Shown here: one piece after another, positions 30,959 through 41,567 of the stretch | Position numbering within the stretch: position 1 is the first letter of the stretch | Layout of the letters: the number at the start of each line of letters is the position of its first letter | NCBI RefSeq assembly: GCF_024362695.1 | Contig: NC_065419.1 | Span: 3,410,678-3,474,677, forward strand | Origin: Pectinophora gossypiella | Taxonomy: Eukaryota; Arthropoda; Insecta; Lepidoptera; Gelechiidae | Reading direction: 5' to 3' | DNA length: 64,000 nucleotides | Translations under genes and position numbers: made by a program | The notes under the pieces: generated by a model | What the model was told of the DNA's origin: nothing | Seen by the model: the letters and a program-made list of their open reading frames with translations, nothing else | Database searches by the model: none

Positions 30959-31252
30959 GGAGTTGGAGGAGCTCGGTGGCGCAGCGGTTAACGCGCTCGG
31001 TCTGCGATTGTTGAAGTTAAGCAACTTTCGCAAAGGCCGGTCATAGGATGGGTGACCACAAAAAAAAAAGTTTTCATCTCGAACTCCTCCGTGCTTCGGA
31101 AGGCACGTTAAGCCGTTGGTCCCGGCTGCATTAGCAGTCGTTAATAACCATCAATCCGCACTGGGCCCGCGTGGTTTAAGGCCCGATCTCCCTATCCATC
31201 CATAGGGAAGGTCCGTGCCCCAGCATTGGGGACGTTAATGGGCTGGTGATGA
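30959..31252 (+). mobile_element. SINE-M, full length, tRNA/5S hybrid head
   Basis: A perfect 10-bp TSD 'tggtacagtt' flanks it (30949-30958 and 31253-31262). A tRNA box A ('tggcgcagcgg') opens the element. From 31011 it turns into 5S-rRNA-like sequence: 'ttgaagttaagcaactttcg' then 'ggtcataggatgggtgacca', matching the 5S box A and box C regions. The shared SINE core and a tail 'gacgttaatgggctggtgat' follow. Both promoter halves are polymerase III type. Confidence 0.87.
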
Positions 31253-31364
31253 TGGTACAGTTAATAGGTACCGGGGATTGAATAGGCGCCCCCCTTTGAG
31301 AAGCAACCCGACGATATGTATGACTACAGCGACTATATGCCATGATTTAAAGAAATTGGGTCGC

Positions 31365-31630
31365 GTACTAGGTTTAAGATAAATTATGAAATTCTGATTA
31401 CTAAATAAAGACAGATCTAAAACTAACCGAACACATTTTCGTTTTCCCCATTTAACTTATTAATGAATTTTAAACAAGAAAAACGTAATAATAAGTCCGA
31501 TATTTTATCACTTTTTTCTATGACGTCACAGTGTGCTTATTCATACAAATTCCATAGTAATTTCGTGTTTTGACGTTTAGTAAATAGTAACTGATTTGAC
31601 TAGATGGAACCTAGCCTATTGGTGTCTTCA
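31365..31630 (+). repeat. Repeat family J, near complete
   Basis: 'aaataaagacagatctaaaa', then TGACGTCA at 31521-31528, then 'tttcgtgttttgacgtttag'. Collinear with 62548-62815. Confidence 0.7.
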
Positions 31631-31712
31631 TTGCTTAAAGTGATTTCTTTCACGGCTGTTTAACAGTGCAAGATTTTTTAATGTAAGTCAATGCTATAAT
31701 TATTCATAAGGT

Positions 31713-31812
31713 TGGTCTAACAGAAAGCTCGGTGAGGTGTACCCATTTAGTTCATCTTGTAAATGTACCTCTGTCTACCCCAATTGGGATATAGTCGTGA
31801 GCTTATGTTATG
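31713..31812 (+). mobile_element. Repeat family K, short
   Basis: 'ggtctaacagaaagctcggt', 'tttagttcatcttgtaaatg', 'ccccaattgggatatagtcg', 'gagcttatgttatgg'. Confidence 0.65.
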
Positions 31813-31894
31813 GTTGCAGGGTTATTGGAGTGAGAGTTGAAGAACCCTATTAAAAGCCGTATTTTTAAGTCCTTCATTTGATTCGGTAACCCTA

Positions 31895-32020
31895 TTCAAA
31901 TTCAACTTCAAATTCAAAAATATCTTTATTCAGTAGGTAACATAGTTTCACTTTGAATCGTCAATTTTTACATAACGAACGTCTCATCCGCCTAAAATTA
32001 CTGCAGCTATCTTTTCAGCT
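31895..32020 (-). mobile_element. Family L, LINE-like 3' end
   Basis: 'caaattcaaaaatatcttta' then 'cagtaggtaacatagtttca' and 'cgtctcatccgcctaaaatt', as at 7221-7403. Heavily 5'-truncated. Confidence 0.75.
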
Positions 32021-32261
32021 ACCTATATTTTCGCTATCGAGCATCCCAGGTGCGGCCCCTAATGCTGAACTTCTTCGAAGCAGTGTAGCAGAGTACAAAC
32101 TCTGCACATACCTACTGGCCTTTTGTTCGGACCATCATCATTTTAAATTACGAAATTCTCATTCCATTCCATTCGCATTTCCTTTCATTTTACTCACTTT
32201 TGACTCACTGCATCCCCGACCTTCATTAAAACAACAAGTATATTATACTGTTTAGGGCCGT

Positions 32262-33590
32262 TGTAACGAAGCATTTCGGACCAACGAGCCTTGTAGCGAC
32301 ATCTAGTGGTTTCTTGCGATATAACGTTGTTTTTATATTTTACCCGCAGGAAATCACAGATGGCGCTGCAGGGTTATCGATGGGCCCGAATATTTTTGAT
32401 TATTTTATTTTTTCAAAATTTGGTATATTTAATTATCTGCAACATTTATTGAAATTATATTATATTTTATTTAGGTTTTGGATCAAACAAGTCGATCGAT
32501 TGTTGTCGTTGATTCGGCGAATTTATGGTTTGGTAGATTTTTTCTAGTTTGGCAACTTTGTTCGTGGTTCTTGTGTCAGACTGACAGCTGGCTGAGCTGA
32601 GAGACAGGTTATGGAAAGTGGGGACGTCGCGAGAGCGCCGGAGACTCCACTGCCGTAACAATAATGTGGGCAAACTAAAAGCCACGATTTATCGGCGACA
32701 TCAAGAGCCGATGTCTCGATTTAAATAAACAACTTAACCGAGATGGTGAGTCCTCGCAATTCTTCGTGCATATTTTTGCACCAACTTTGTGATAACCTCG
32801 AGGTCCTTGTTTTCAGCAACATCACTGAAATCCCATCGCCTAAGGTCCAGTGGGTGGGTTTAGGTTTCATCCGAGCGATGCCCAACTATCCCGGATGAAC
32901 CTGTAAGTTATTTTCTTTGTTTTACACTCGTGAGTTGCCTTGCCACGCTGTCAGCTGAACCACATGCTAATCATTGCCATTCCTTGTTGCAGATGGGTTT
33001 TTTGTTTTTCTTTAAGTTTTTAACGTTTTTGCAAGTTTTTAACGTCTAACGTTTTGCTAGTTTAATGTAAGAAGAAGTTTATGATTGGATCAGACTATTT
33101 CAACAAATTTTGTGAATGAAGATTCCTGCTGTTTTCTTCTGCGTTTGCAAGTTATTTCAAGCTTCATTTCGGCGGAGCTTGCCTTGGTTGTTTGCACGTC
33201 GAAGCTTTCCTTTGTGCGGCGCGCATGTGGATGTGCCGTGCCTCTCCTTTTGTCAACACACCGGATAAGGCCCGGTGAAGGTCTGCGAGGTTGACCGGTG
33301 GACGTGCAGCCCGCCAGCTGCGTAACAGTTGGCCCGCTGCGCCGCCATCGTCCAGCACGCCCTGGCCTGAGCCGGCCTCAACTCATCACCTGTACGGTAT
33401 TCCGGAACGCCTCAGGTAGGCCTGATAGTCGGAGGTCCTCGAGTAAGTGAGGTGCCTACAGGTGTACGGAAAGATATTTTAAATATAGTGCTAGCACATG
33501 GTCATGTCACAGAGTGATACTTTACCTAACGGCCCACTTCTCTTTAATTGAATTCTATTCTATTGGAATTACAAAAAAAATTTTGTTTCA
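32262..33590 (+). repeat. Gypsy 5' LTR
   Basis: Begins TGTAACGAAGCATTTCGG and ends TTTTGTTTCA immediately before the primer-binding site. About 32262-33470 matches 40053-41254 almost exactly. The last ~120 bp match poorly. It carries AGATGGCGC at 32358-32366. Short open frames inside are mirrored in the other LTR and are not genes. Confidence 0.85.
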
Positions 33591-33591
33591 G

Positions 33592-33609
33592 TGGCGCCCT
33601 TCTTGGTGA
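33592..33609 (+). other. Gypsy primer-binding site
   Basis: 'tggcgcccttcttggtga' begins with TGGCGCCC one base after the LTR. This fits a primer tRNA ending GGGCGCCA, as in tRNA-Lys; only the first 8 bases match what I recall of that tRNA. Confidence 0.65.
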
Positions 33610-34603
33610 AATTGTCGCTCTGTACAACCATTTTAGAATATAAGTGGTGTTGGCATAAACTTTAAGAATAAATTTTGTGAAAACAGTGTATTTTTTTTTT
33701 ATTATTAAAAAGTGATGGGATTTTGTGTGAATTGTTTGTGTTTTGTTTGCATCTTAGGTTAAGTTGTGTCTGTTTCTTAGTGTAAGTAAGGTTCTAGGCC
33801 TCCTAAAGAGACCTAACTTAAATACTTATTTTTTAACAATAAGTTTAAACCCAATTTTATGGCCTAAATGGTCTAGGGCTTATTGATATTTTTAATACTA
33901 CATTTGTGTTTTCATTATTTATTTAACCTTTTGTATAACTACAGGTTAAAACCATATTTTGAACATTTTTTTTGATGCTTACTAGCAATTTTATAGATTG
34001 AGTTTTTTTTGCTAAACATATAATATTATTTAATTAAAAAACAAACATAATTACCCTATTATTTGAAATCAATTATTATAACTTTCTTAAAACACATAAA
34101 GGTAGTATTTTATAACATTTACAACAGGATATTGAGTAGAAATAGATATTTTGTAACTTTGCTTCATCATCATATTGATAGTTGTGCCGCTGCTTGGCAA
34201 ATATTTTGCTTATTTGTTTTTATTGAAATAATTATAGAACTGTCTTTCAATATCAACTTTATTGAGTATTCAGTAGTAAATTTCCTTTACCATCTTTACA
34301 TATTGATTGATAACATATTACAACTTAAAAATAAACATTTACTTCATAGTAAACATAACCTTAAACAAAATTTATATAAAACACTGTTGTTTCTTTTATC
34401 GTTTTGAAAATTATTTACAGGGATAGACTGAGAATTGATGTTGTGTGATAATTACAGTTATTTGGTTAATATTTAATGGAAAATTTGTACATATTTTAGA
34501 AAATAAGTTTTGGAGGCAGACGGGTACATTTTGAAACATAAATTTACTTCAGTTTACTTCAAACCTCTTTTCAATCTTGAAATTATAACTCTGAAACACA
34601 ACC
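33610..34603 (+). other. Gypsy 5' leader, non-coding
   Basis: About 1 kb of AT-rich leader between the primer-binding site and gag. A 114-codon open frame at 34063-34407 has low-complexity composition and no domain. I do not call it. Confidence 0.6.
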
Positions 34604-35911
34604 ATGGATATCCAAACGGTTTATTTACATTCACTGCTCCGTGATGAGTTAGTATATGAAGTGAGTATTCGTGCAGAAGCACCAGCTGATACTGTTCTCA
34701 ATTTGAAGAAACAGCTTAGGGAGTTGATCACTGGTTTCTCTCCGGATGAAATAATGGACGATGAACGAAAACCACAGGCTGAATTCCCAATCATCACCGA
34801 AAAGCTGAAGGAGTTGCAGGCAAAACTTGATTTAGCAGTGAAGTCTAGGGACCGTCATCACCTTATGCGTGCTAGGGCTTTATATAATCATCTTCATCAC
34901 CGTCTTGAGCGTGTAGTATGCACGGAGTCTGTCGATAGGGACATAAAATTGAAGCTGAATAAAAATCTTATAGCTTGCGGTCACTCATTGGAGAAATTGT
35001 TGTCAACAAAAAACGTCATCGACCCAGAAGAGGAAAACAGGGGAAAAGGGACAGATGGTTCAGCAAATAATTTAATGAAGTGGAACATTAAATTCGACGG
35101 CAGTACGAGTCCACATACGTTCTTGCAGTCGATAAGTGAACGCGCCTCAGCGTTCGGGGTTAGTGACAATGTACTTTTCAGGTCCGCCTTTTGTTTCTTT
35201 TCGGACCAAGGTCTTCTATGGTACAGAGGTGTTAAGGAGAAGGTTTCGTCTTGGCAGGAATTGAGTGAGCTTTTAGTCCAAGAATTCGCACCCGTTGATT
35301 TTGATTATCGTTTGCTGGGGGAGATTAGAGCTCGCACCCAAGGACAGGATGAACCAACACACATCTATTTTGCAGTCATGAACTGTATGTTTTCACAATT
35401 GAAACGACCACTTTTGGACAGTGACAAATTTGAAATTTTAATACATAATATTAGACCCATTTTTCGAGAGCAGTTAGCATTGCACGACATAGCTACGATA
35501 GCTGAATTAAAAGAAAAATGCCGAAAAATAGAATCTGCGCGACAAATGACACAGCTGTTTGTCGAACCACCTAAGCAGTCTATTTTAAATAATGATTTCG
35601 TTTATAAAGGCAAAACAAAACCTATTATGCCAGTCAGCGAATCCGCCGATGTTAGGGAAACGGAACAGGTCTCGGCAGTTCAGCCACCAATTCAGGCTCA
35701 AACTTTTAGGCAGCGACAACCGCCACATAATGAAAAGCCTGGTAGTTATGAAACAAAATCTGCGGCTAACAAGACAGTATTTTGTAAAAGATGCAAGGTA
35801 TCTACTCACTCAACCGCAAGGTGTAGGGACAAGACAGTCAAATGTTTTAAATGCGGTTATTTAGGGTTTACGGTGAGGTCGTGCCCAAAATGTAACAACC
35901 CAAAAAACTAG
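34604..35911 (+). CDS. Gypsy Gag (capsid/nucleocapsid)
   Basis: A 435-codon frame starts at an ATG in good context ('acaaccatgg'). Residues 1-150 are helical and charged. A retrotransposon-capsid-like region spans about 157-330 (WNIKFDGSTSP, then LLWYRGVKEKVSSW and LLVQEFAP). The C-terminus is a nucleocapsid: a good CCHC knuckle at 394-407 (C394, C397, H402, C407), then a second at 414-427 whose histidine position is phenylalanine (F422), followed by another CPKC. It would assemble the particle and bind RNA. The TAG stop follows the slippery heptamer directly, so a fraction of ribosomes should continue into pol. The loss of the second knuckle's histidine is the one visible defect. Confidence 0.9.
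   Translation: MDIQTVYLHSLLRDELVYEVSIRAEAPADTVLNLKKQLRELITGFSPDEIMDDERKPQAEFPIITEKLKELQAKLDLAVKSRDRHHLMRARALYNHLHHRLERVVCTESVDRDIKLKLNKNLIACGHSLEKLLSTKNVIDPEEENRGKGTDGSANNLMKWNIKFDGSTSPHTFLQSISERASAFGVSDNVLFRSAFCFFSDQGLLWYRGVKEKVSSWQELSELLVQEFAPVDFDYRLLGEIRARTQGQDEPTHIYFAVMNCMFSQLKRPLLDSDKFEILIHNIRPIFREQLALHDIATIAELKEKCRKIESARQMTQLFVEPPKQSILNNDFVYKGKTKPIMPVSESADVRETEQVSAVQPPIQAQTFRQRQPPHNEKPGSYETKSAANKTVFCKRCKVSTHSTARCRDKTVKCFKCGYLGFTVRSCPKCNNPKN
35902..35908 (+). promoter_or_regulatory. -1 ribosomal frameshift site A AAA AAC
   Basis: The heptamer is in the correct zero-frame phase (cca-aaa-aac) and abuts the gag TAG at 35909-35911. A -1 slip enters the pol frame, which is open from 35896. 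A possible stem 35933-35942 / 35953-35961 (one bulge, 10-nt loop) lies 24 nt downstream, farther than is usual for a stimulator. Confidence 0.85.
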
Positions 35912-38900
35912 GTTGCTCGGACAATAACGCCGATCCTCCATCGAAGGTCGAAGATGGGGATTGGAAACAATGGTTACAGGTAGTAACTAATTATTTTAAG
36001 CTTAACAACGTAGCTTCCGTTTTGTTCGAGCCCAATGATGATGACGTTCGACCATATTTGAAACTTAATGTCCTGGATTTGTCAATATATGGGTTACTGG
36101 ACTCAGGTGCAGCAATTTCAATTTTGGGAAATGGAGCACAAAAATATTTTGAGTCATTAGGTTTTACAGTACAGTCTGGTAAAAACACTAATGTTACTGT
36201 TGCGGATGGTTCCCAGTGTACCTCTACAGGATTTTTAATGTTGCCCATTACATTTAATGGAGTAACCAAAATTTTGAAATTTTTTATAATACCCAGTATT
36301 AAATTAAATGTTATTTTAGGCGTGGACTTTTGGCGGGCATACAATTTGATGCCAGAAATTTTTGAAAGTGTTTCCTACATGAGAGGTCCACAAAAGTTTG
36401 TAGAAATGCCAGTCAACTCTATACAGGATTATGACAGTCTTCCCAATGATCACAAGGAGTTAGCGGAGCTTATGATAACAAAATTTCATGACATTTCTTT
36501 TGAGCGCAAGGGTTTAGGTAGGACGCATCTTACTCAGCACGTCATCGACACTGGGGTTGCGCCACCGGTCAAGTGTAGACCTTATCCCATGTCACCGGAA
36601 AAGCAGAAGGAACTACATAAGGAGTTGGACAAGATGCTGGAGCTGGACGTTGTCGCCCCGAGCGAGAGTCCTTGGAACAATCCAGTCCTTATGGTTCCTA
36701 AAGCTGACGGTACATGGCGATTTTGTCTGGACTGCCGGAGGCTCAACTCTGTGACGAAAGGCGATGCTTATGCCATTCCCTACATACCCCAGATATTGGA
36801 TAGCCTCAAGAATGCCAAGTACATCAGTTCTGTGGATTTTAAATCGAGCTTTTGGCAAATTCCACTCGACCCTAGCTCACAGGAGAAGACGAGTTTTACA
36901 GTGCCTGGTAGGGGGTTGTTTAAATTTAAAGTTATGCCATTCGGCCTATGCGGAGCTCCTGCTCGCCAACAACGGCTCATGGACATGTTGTTTGGACACC
37001 CTTTCTGCAGTGACGTAACTAAAGGCATGATATTCGTGTACATCGACGACATTATAGTAGTTGCTGAAGATCTAGAAACGCACATACTTCTTTTAAAAAG
37101 GCTTCACGAAAGAATACAGAGCGCCAATTTAACAATCAACTTTGAGAAGAGCAAATTCTTCCGTAGCTCCTTAAAATATCTGGGTTATGTAGTGGATGAG
37201 TTTGGGCTTAGGACCGATCCCGATAAGGTTCGTGCTGTCCTGGAGTTCCCGGTTCCCAAAAATCCGAAAGAACTAAAAACCTTTCTAGGTGTTTGTTCTT
37301 GGTACCGTAGATTTATTAGGAATTTCTCCACCATTGCGGCACCCTTACACGCTCTTACCAGCTCAAAAACGAAATTTATCTGGAACCAGGATGCAGAAAA
37401 CGCTTTTGTCACTTTAAAAAACAGTTTAGTTTCAGCTCCAATTTTAGCCTGCCCTGATTTTAGCAAACCATTTTCAGTTCACTGCGATGCATCTAATTTT
37501 GGCGTAGGAGGTGTCTTAGCGCAGAATATTGATGGCCATGACCGCCCTATCGCTTATATCAGCAGATCCCTTAACAAAAACGAACGAAACTATAGTGCTA
37601 CCGAAAGGGAGGCGTTAGCAGTTGTGTACGCGGTTGAAAAATTTGAACCATATTTAGGTAGTAGACCATTCACCGTCGTAACCGATCACGCTTCACTTAG
37701 GTGGTTCATGAATTTGGAGAATCCTACGGGACGCTTAGCTCGTTGGGGTTGTAGGTTATCCCAATTTAATTTTACAATCGAGCATAGGAAAGGGAAGGAT
37801 AATGTCGTCCCTGATGCCCTCTCACGATTGCTGCATGTGGATGCCATCAATGCTCCAAATGCAGGAACCGGTGATGAGTGGTATGATAAGGTTTACTCTG
37901 GATGTACGGCTTATCCCAAAAATTATCCCAATTATCGCGTCGAAAATGGTACTCTTCTACGATACAGCAAGGGTAAGTATGCCCTGACTCAGGAGTTTGA
38001 TTGGAAGATTGTTGTGCCAAAGTCAAACCGTCTGCAGGTCATGTCCGAAAACCACGAACCACCGACCTCGGCACACCTCGGAGTGTTTAAAACGCACCGT
38101 AGGTTGTGTTTGAGGTATTTCTGGCCAGGAATGTACCGCGACGTGCTTGATTTTGTCAACAAATGCCGTATTTGTTCTGCTTATAAGCACAGGACCAAAC
38201 TCACTCCTGGGATCATGGGTCAGCCTAAGCAGTGCTATAGGCCGTTTCAAGCTGTATCCGTAGATTTGGTAGGACCTCTTCCACGATCACGTTCGGGTTA
38301 CATGCACCTTTTAGTAGTAACATGCTGTTTTTCAAAGTACACCATGTTATTTCCACTTCGTCGAGCGACTAGTGCTGCAGTAGCTAAAAACTTTGAGAAT
38401 TATGTGCTTCTAGCTCACGGGATTCCTGAAACCGTAATTACCGACAATGGGGTTCAATTCACGGGATCAGAATTCAGTGGCCTTCTCAAGAAGTACAATA
38501 TTCCACGAGTTCACTACGGGCCTAGGTACACGCCACAGATTAACATGGTGGAAAGGTATAACAAAACAGTCATGACAGCTGTTTCGTCTTATGTAGCTGA
38601 CGATCATAGGACATGGGATCTTAATTTATTTAAGGTGCAGTTTGCATTAAATAGTGCGGTGAACGAAACCACTGGGTTTAGTCCATTCTTTTTAGTCCAT
38701 GGCCGGGAACCAATTATTAACGGTTCTTTTTATAAAGATGACAATAGGGAATACGAGGTCTCTATGCCAAGGGACGAGTATGCGGGTGAATTTGGGGTCC
38801 TTCGGGATATTTTTAATAAGGTTCGAGTTAATATCGAGAAGGCTCACACGACGAACGCGAAGTACTACAACCTGCGACGCCGTAACGTTAATACTTTGCG

Positions 38901-39087
38901 CGAAGGTCAAGTAGTGTGTCGGAAAACGTACGTACAGAGTGACGCCGCTAATTTTAAAGCCTCGAAACTTGCCCCAAAATACGAGCAGTGTGTGATTAAA
39001 AAGGTCTTATCACCCTTGGTATACGATTTGGTTTCATTTAGTGGCAAGAACTTAGGTTCTTGGCATATAAAGGATTTAAAAATTTAA
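35909..39087 (+). CDS. Gypsy Pol (PR-RT-RNase H-integrase), intact
   Basis: This frame is -1 to gag, open from 35896 to the stop at 39085-39087. It has no ATG in its first part, so expression by frameshift is expected; residue numbers here count from the TTG at 36022. Protease: LLDSGAAIS, D27. Reverse transcriptase: about 160-400 with VYIDD (Y340-D343). RNase H: HCDAS with D489, then the TEREALAVVYAVEKF and TDHASLRW motifs. Integrase: an HHCC finger in HLGVFKTHRR...CRICSAYK (about 685-722), then D748, D808 and E844 with the canonical 35-residue D-E gap. All catalytic residues are present with no internal stop, so it is potentially functional. Domain order and motifs place it in Ty3/Gypsy; the finer clade cannot be set by eye. 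Confidence 0.93.
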
Positions 39088-40036
39088 TTTACAAATTGCC
39101 CCGTGTTCCCCTTGTCATATTTTTTTTAAAACAAATTTTTCCGGCTTGGATCATTGTTTTTGGCTCAATCTAAATTTACATTTATAAAGCAAGTTAGTAT
39201 TTTTCTTGTTCTTAGTTAGCTTTGATAACATTTTGTTTTAGAAAAATAAAACTTTGCTGTGTTTACTTGTGTCGTAATAGACCTAGTAACAACCTATTTA
39301 TGACAATCAAGTTTTTTTTGTAGTCTTTTGATTTTAAAATGTCTAGGTACATTTACCAATAGATGTTTTATGTTTAATGTTTTTTTTTTGTGTGTTTATG
39401 GTGCACTGATAAGGCCCATACACACTAGCGTCTGCAACGCAGCGTTTTTATGAACGCTCAACTTAGCGTATCATATTTTTATGTTTTTTTTTTTTGTATA
39501 GGCGATTATAGCCAACTATTTAAAATAGTTTTTATGTTGCTCGTGACAACATTTTTTAGGCCTTATAGTAGCCATTTATTATAAATCTATTTTAAATAGG
39601 AAACCTCATTAGGTTAACCATTTTTTATTTTCTCATTTTCGACGGAGCGGGTAGTGACTCCTTAAATAAGCCACTAACAACTGTTGTTTTGTTTTTTGTC
39701 TTTGTCTTTAGAATAGGACTATCGAGTGACACTAAGATAGTCGTCAGCTCAACAGGGGTATGAATGTGGGTAACATCCAGTGAAATGGATACTGGGTGCT
39801 ACTGTATGAAAGAAGTAAAAGGTGATCAATGAATGGTGATGAATAACAGGTCGGGGTAATTATTGTGCTTAGGGTTGTGCTGTTTAGATGTTTGAGTTGT
39901 GCTTCGTTACGTTTTTTTTTTTATGTATTGTTTTGTCGTCTCGTCTTTGGAGACAGTTTTTAAATTTCGACTGGTTGTGCGCTCCAGGCTCTATGGCTGA
40001 GGGCAGCCGTGTTTCTCACCCAGTTCGAAACCTCTC
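39088..40036 (+). other. Gypsy 3' untranslated region, no env
   Basis: AT-rich, with T runs. No frame longer than ~75 codons and no signal-peptide or membrane pattern, so this is a non-enveloped Gypsy element. Confidence 0.7.
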
Positions 40037-40052
40037 GTGGGTAGGGGGGTAT
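40037..40052 (+). other. Gypsy polypurine tract
   Basis: 'gtgggtaggggggtat' directly precedes the 3' LTR start TGTAACG. Confidence 0.75.
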
Positions 40053-41563
40053 TGTAACGAAGCATTTCGGACCAACGAGCCTTGTAGCGACATCTTGTGG
40101 TTTCTGGCGATATAACATTGTTTTTATATTTTACCCGCAGGAAATCACAGATGGCGCTGCAGGGTTATCGATGGGCCCGAATATTTTTGATTATTTTATT
40201 TTTTCAAAATTTGGTATATTTAATTATCTGCAACATTTATTGAAATTATATTATATTTTATTTAGGTTTTGGATCAAACAAGTCGATCGATTGTTGTCGT
40301 TGATTCGGCGAATTTATGGTTTGGTAGATTTTTTCTAGTTTGGCAACTTTGTTCGTGGTTCTTGTGTCAGACTGACAGCTGGCTGAGCTGAGAGACAGGT
40401 TATGGAAAGTGGGGACGTCGCGAGAGCGCCGGAGACTCCACTGCCGTAACAATAATGTGGGCAAACTAAAAGCCACGATTTATCGGCGACATCAAGAGCC
40501 GATGTCTCGATTTAAATAAACAACTTAACCGAGATGGTGAGTCCTCGCAATTCTTCGTGCATATTTTTGCACCAACTTTGTGATAACCTCGAGGTCCTTT
40601 GTTTTCAGCAACTTCACTGAAATCCCATCACCTAAGGTCCAGTGGGTGGGTTTAGGTTTCATCCGAGCGATGCCCAACTATCCCGGATGAACCTGTAAGT
40701 TATTTTCTTTGTTTTACACTCGTGAGTTGCCTTGCCACGCTGTCAGCTGAACCACATGCTAATCATTGCCATTCCTTGTTGCAGATGGGGTTTTTTTTTT
40801 TCTTTAAGTTTTTAACGTTTTAATTTTCGAACGTTTTGCAAGTTTTAATCTAAGAAGAAGTTTATGATTGGATCAGACTATTTCAACAAATTTTGTGAAT
40901 GAAGATTGCTACTGTTTTCTTCTGCGTTTGCAAGTTATTTCAAGCTTCATTTCGGCGGAGCTTGCCTTGGTTGTTTGCACGTCGAAGCTTTCCTTTGTGC
41001 GGCGCGCATGTGGATGTGCCGCGCCTCTCCTTTTGTCAACACTCCGGATAAGGCCCGGTGAAGGACTGCGAGGTTGACCGGTGGACGTGCAGCCCGCCAG
41101 CTGCGTAACAGTTGGCCCGCTGCGCCGCCATCGTCCAGCACGCCCTGGCCTGAGCCGGCCTCAACTCATCACCTGTACGGTATTCCGGAACGCCTCAGGT
41201 AGGCCTGATAGTCGGAGGTCCTCGAGTAAGTGAGGTGCCTACAGGTGTACGGACAGTGTTTTAAACATAGTGATATCCCATGGTTGTTACGGAGTGACAA
41301 TTAACCTGACGGACCAAAGCGCGACCTGTCTCCCTCCATAGGGTTTTTGACCTACCTATGGTTAACCAAATCTGTATATTGAAAATTATACATTGTACCA
41401 ATTCAAGGGAGTTTTCTTTGTCTCATGCTCACCGGTCTATAACATCTAGCTGTGCCCTTCAGGTAAACACCACTTAATAAATTTTCTGAAACATATCAGT
41501 ATTATAACACCATTTCCTATTTACACTACCTTCCTATAAGGTAAGCAAAAATCTAGTGTTTCA
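40053..41563 (+). repeat. Gypsy 3' LTR, with divergent U5-side end
   Basis: Matches the 5' LTR closely up to about 41254, then diverges. It carries ~180 extra bases before a weakly similar end, 'tctagtgtttca', next to the TSD 'ccgt'. The end position is inferred from the TSD and the shared GTTTCA terminus. Confidence 0.7.
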
Positions 41564-41567
41564 CCGT

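Larger units (their letters stand above)
32258..41567 (+). mobile_element. Complete Ty3/Gypsy-superfamily LTR retrotransposon
   Basis: The element spans 32262-41563, with a likely 4-bp TSD 'ccgt' (32258-32261 and 41564-41567). It has LTRs of ~1.3 and ~1.5 kb, a primer-binding site, gag, a -1 frameshift signal, and pol in the order protease, RT, RNase H, integrase (Gypsy order). A purine tract precedes the 3' LTR. No env-like frame lies in the 965 bp after pol. The LTR 5' parts differ by only about a dozen substitutions and a few indels by eye, so it is older than the Copia insertion but still young. Confidence 0.93.

Noticed and set aside
32467..32685. 72-codon minus-strand frame present in both Gypsy LTRs (also 40258-40476)
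   Set aside because: Identical only because LTRs are copies. No coding signature.
34063..34407. 114-codon frame in the Gypsy leader
   Set aside because: Composition simply reflects AT-rich DNA (I, L, F, N, K). No domain, and leader position argues against a gene.
39088..40052. Possible env gene downstream of Gypsy pol
   Set aside because: No frame above ~75 codons, no signal peptide or membrane segment.
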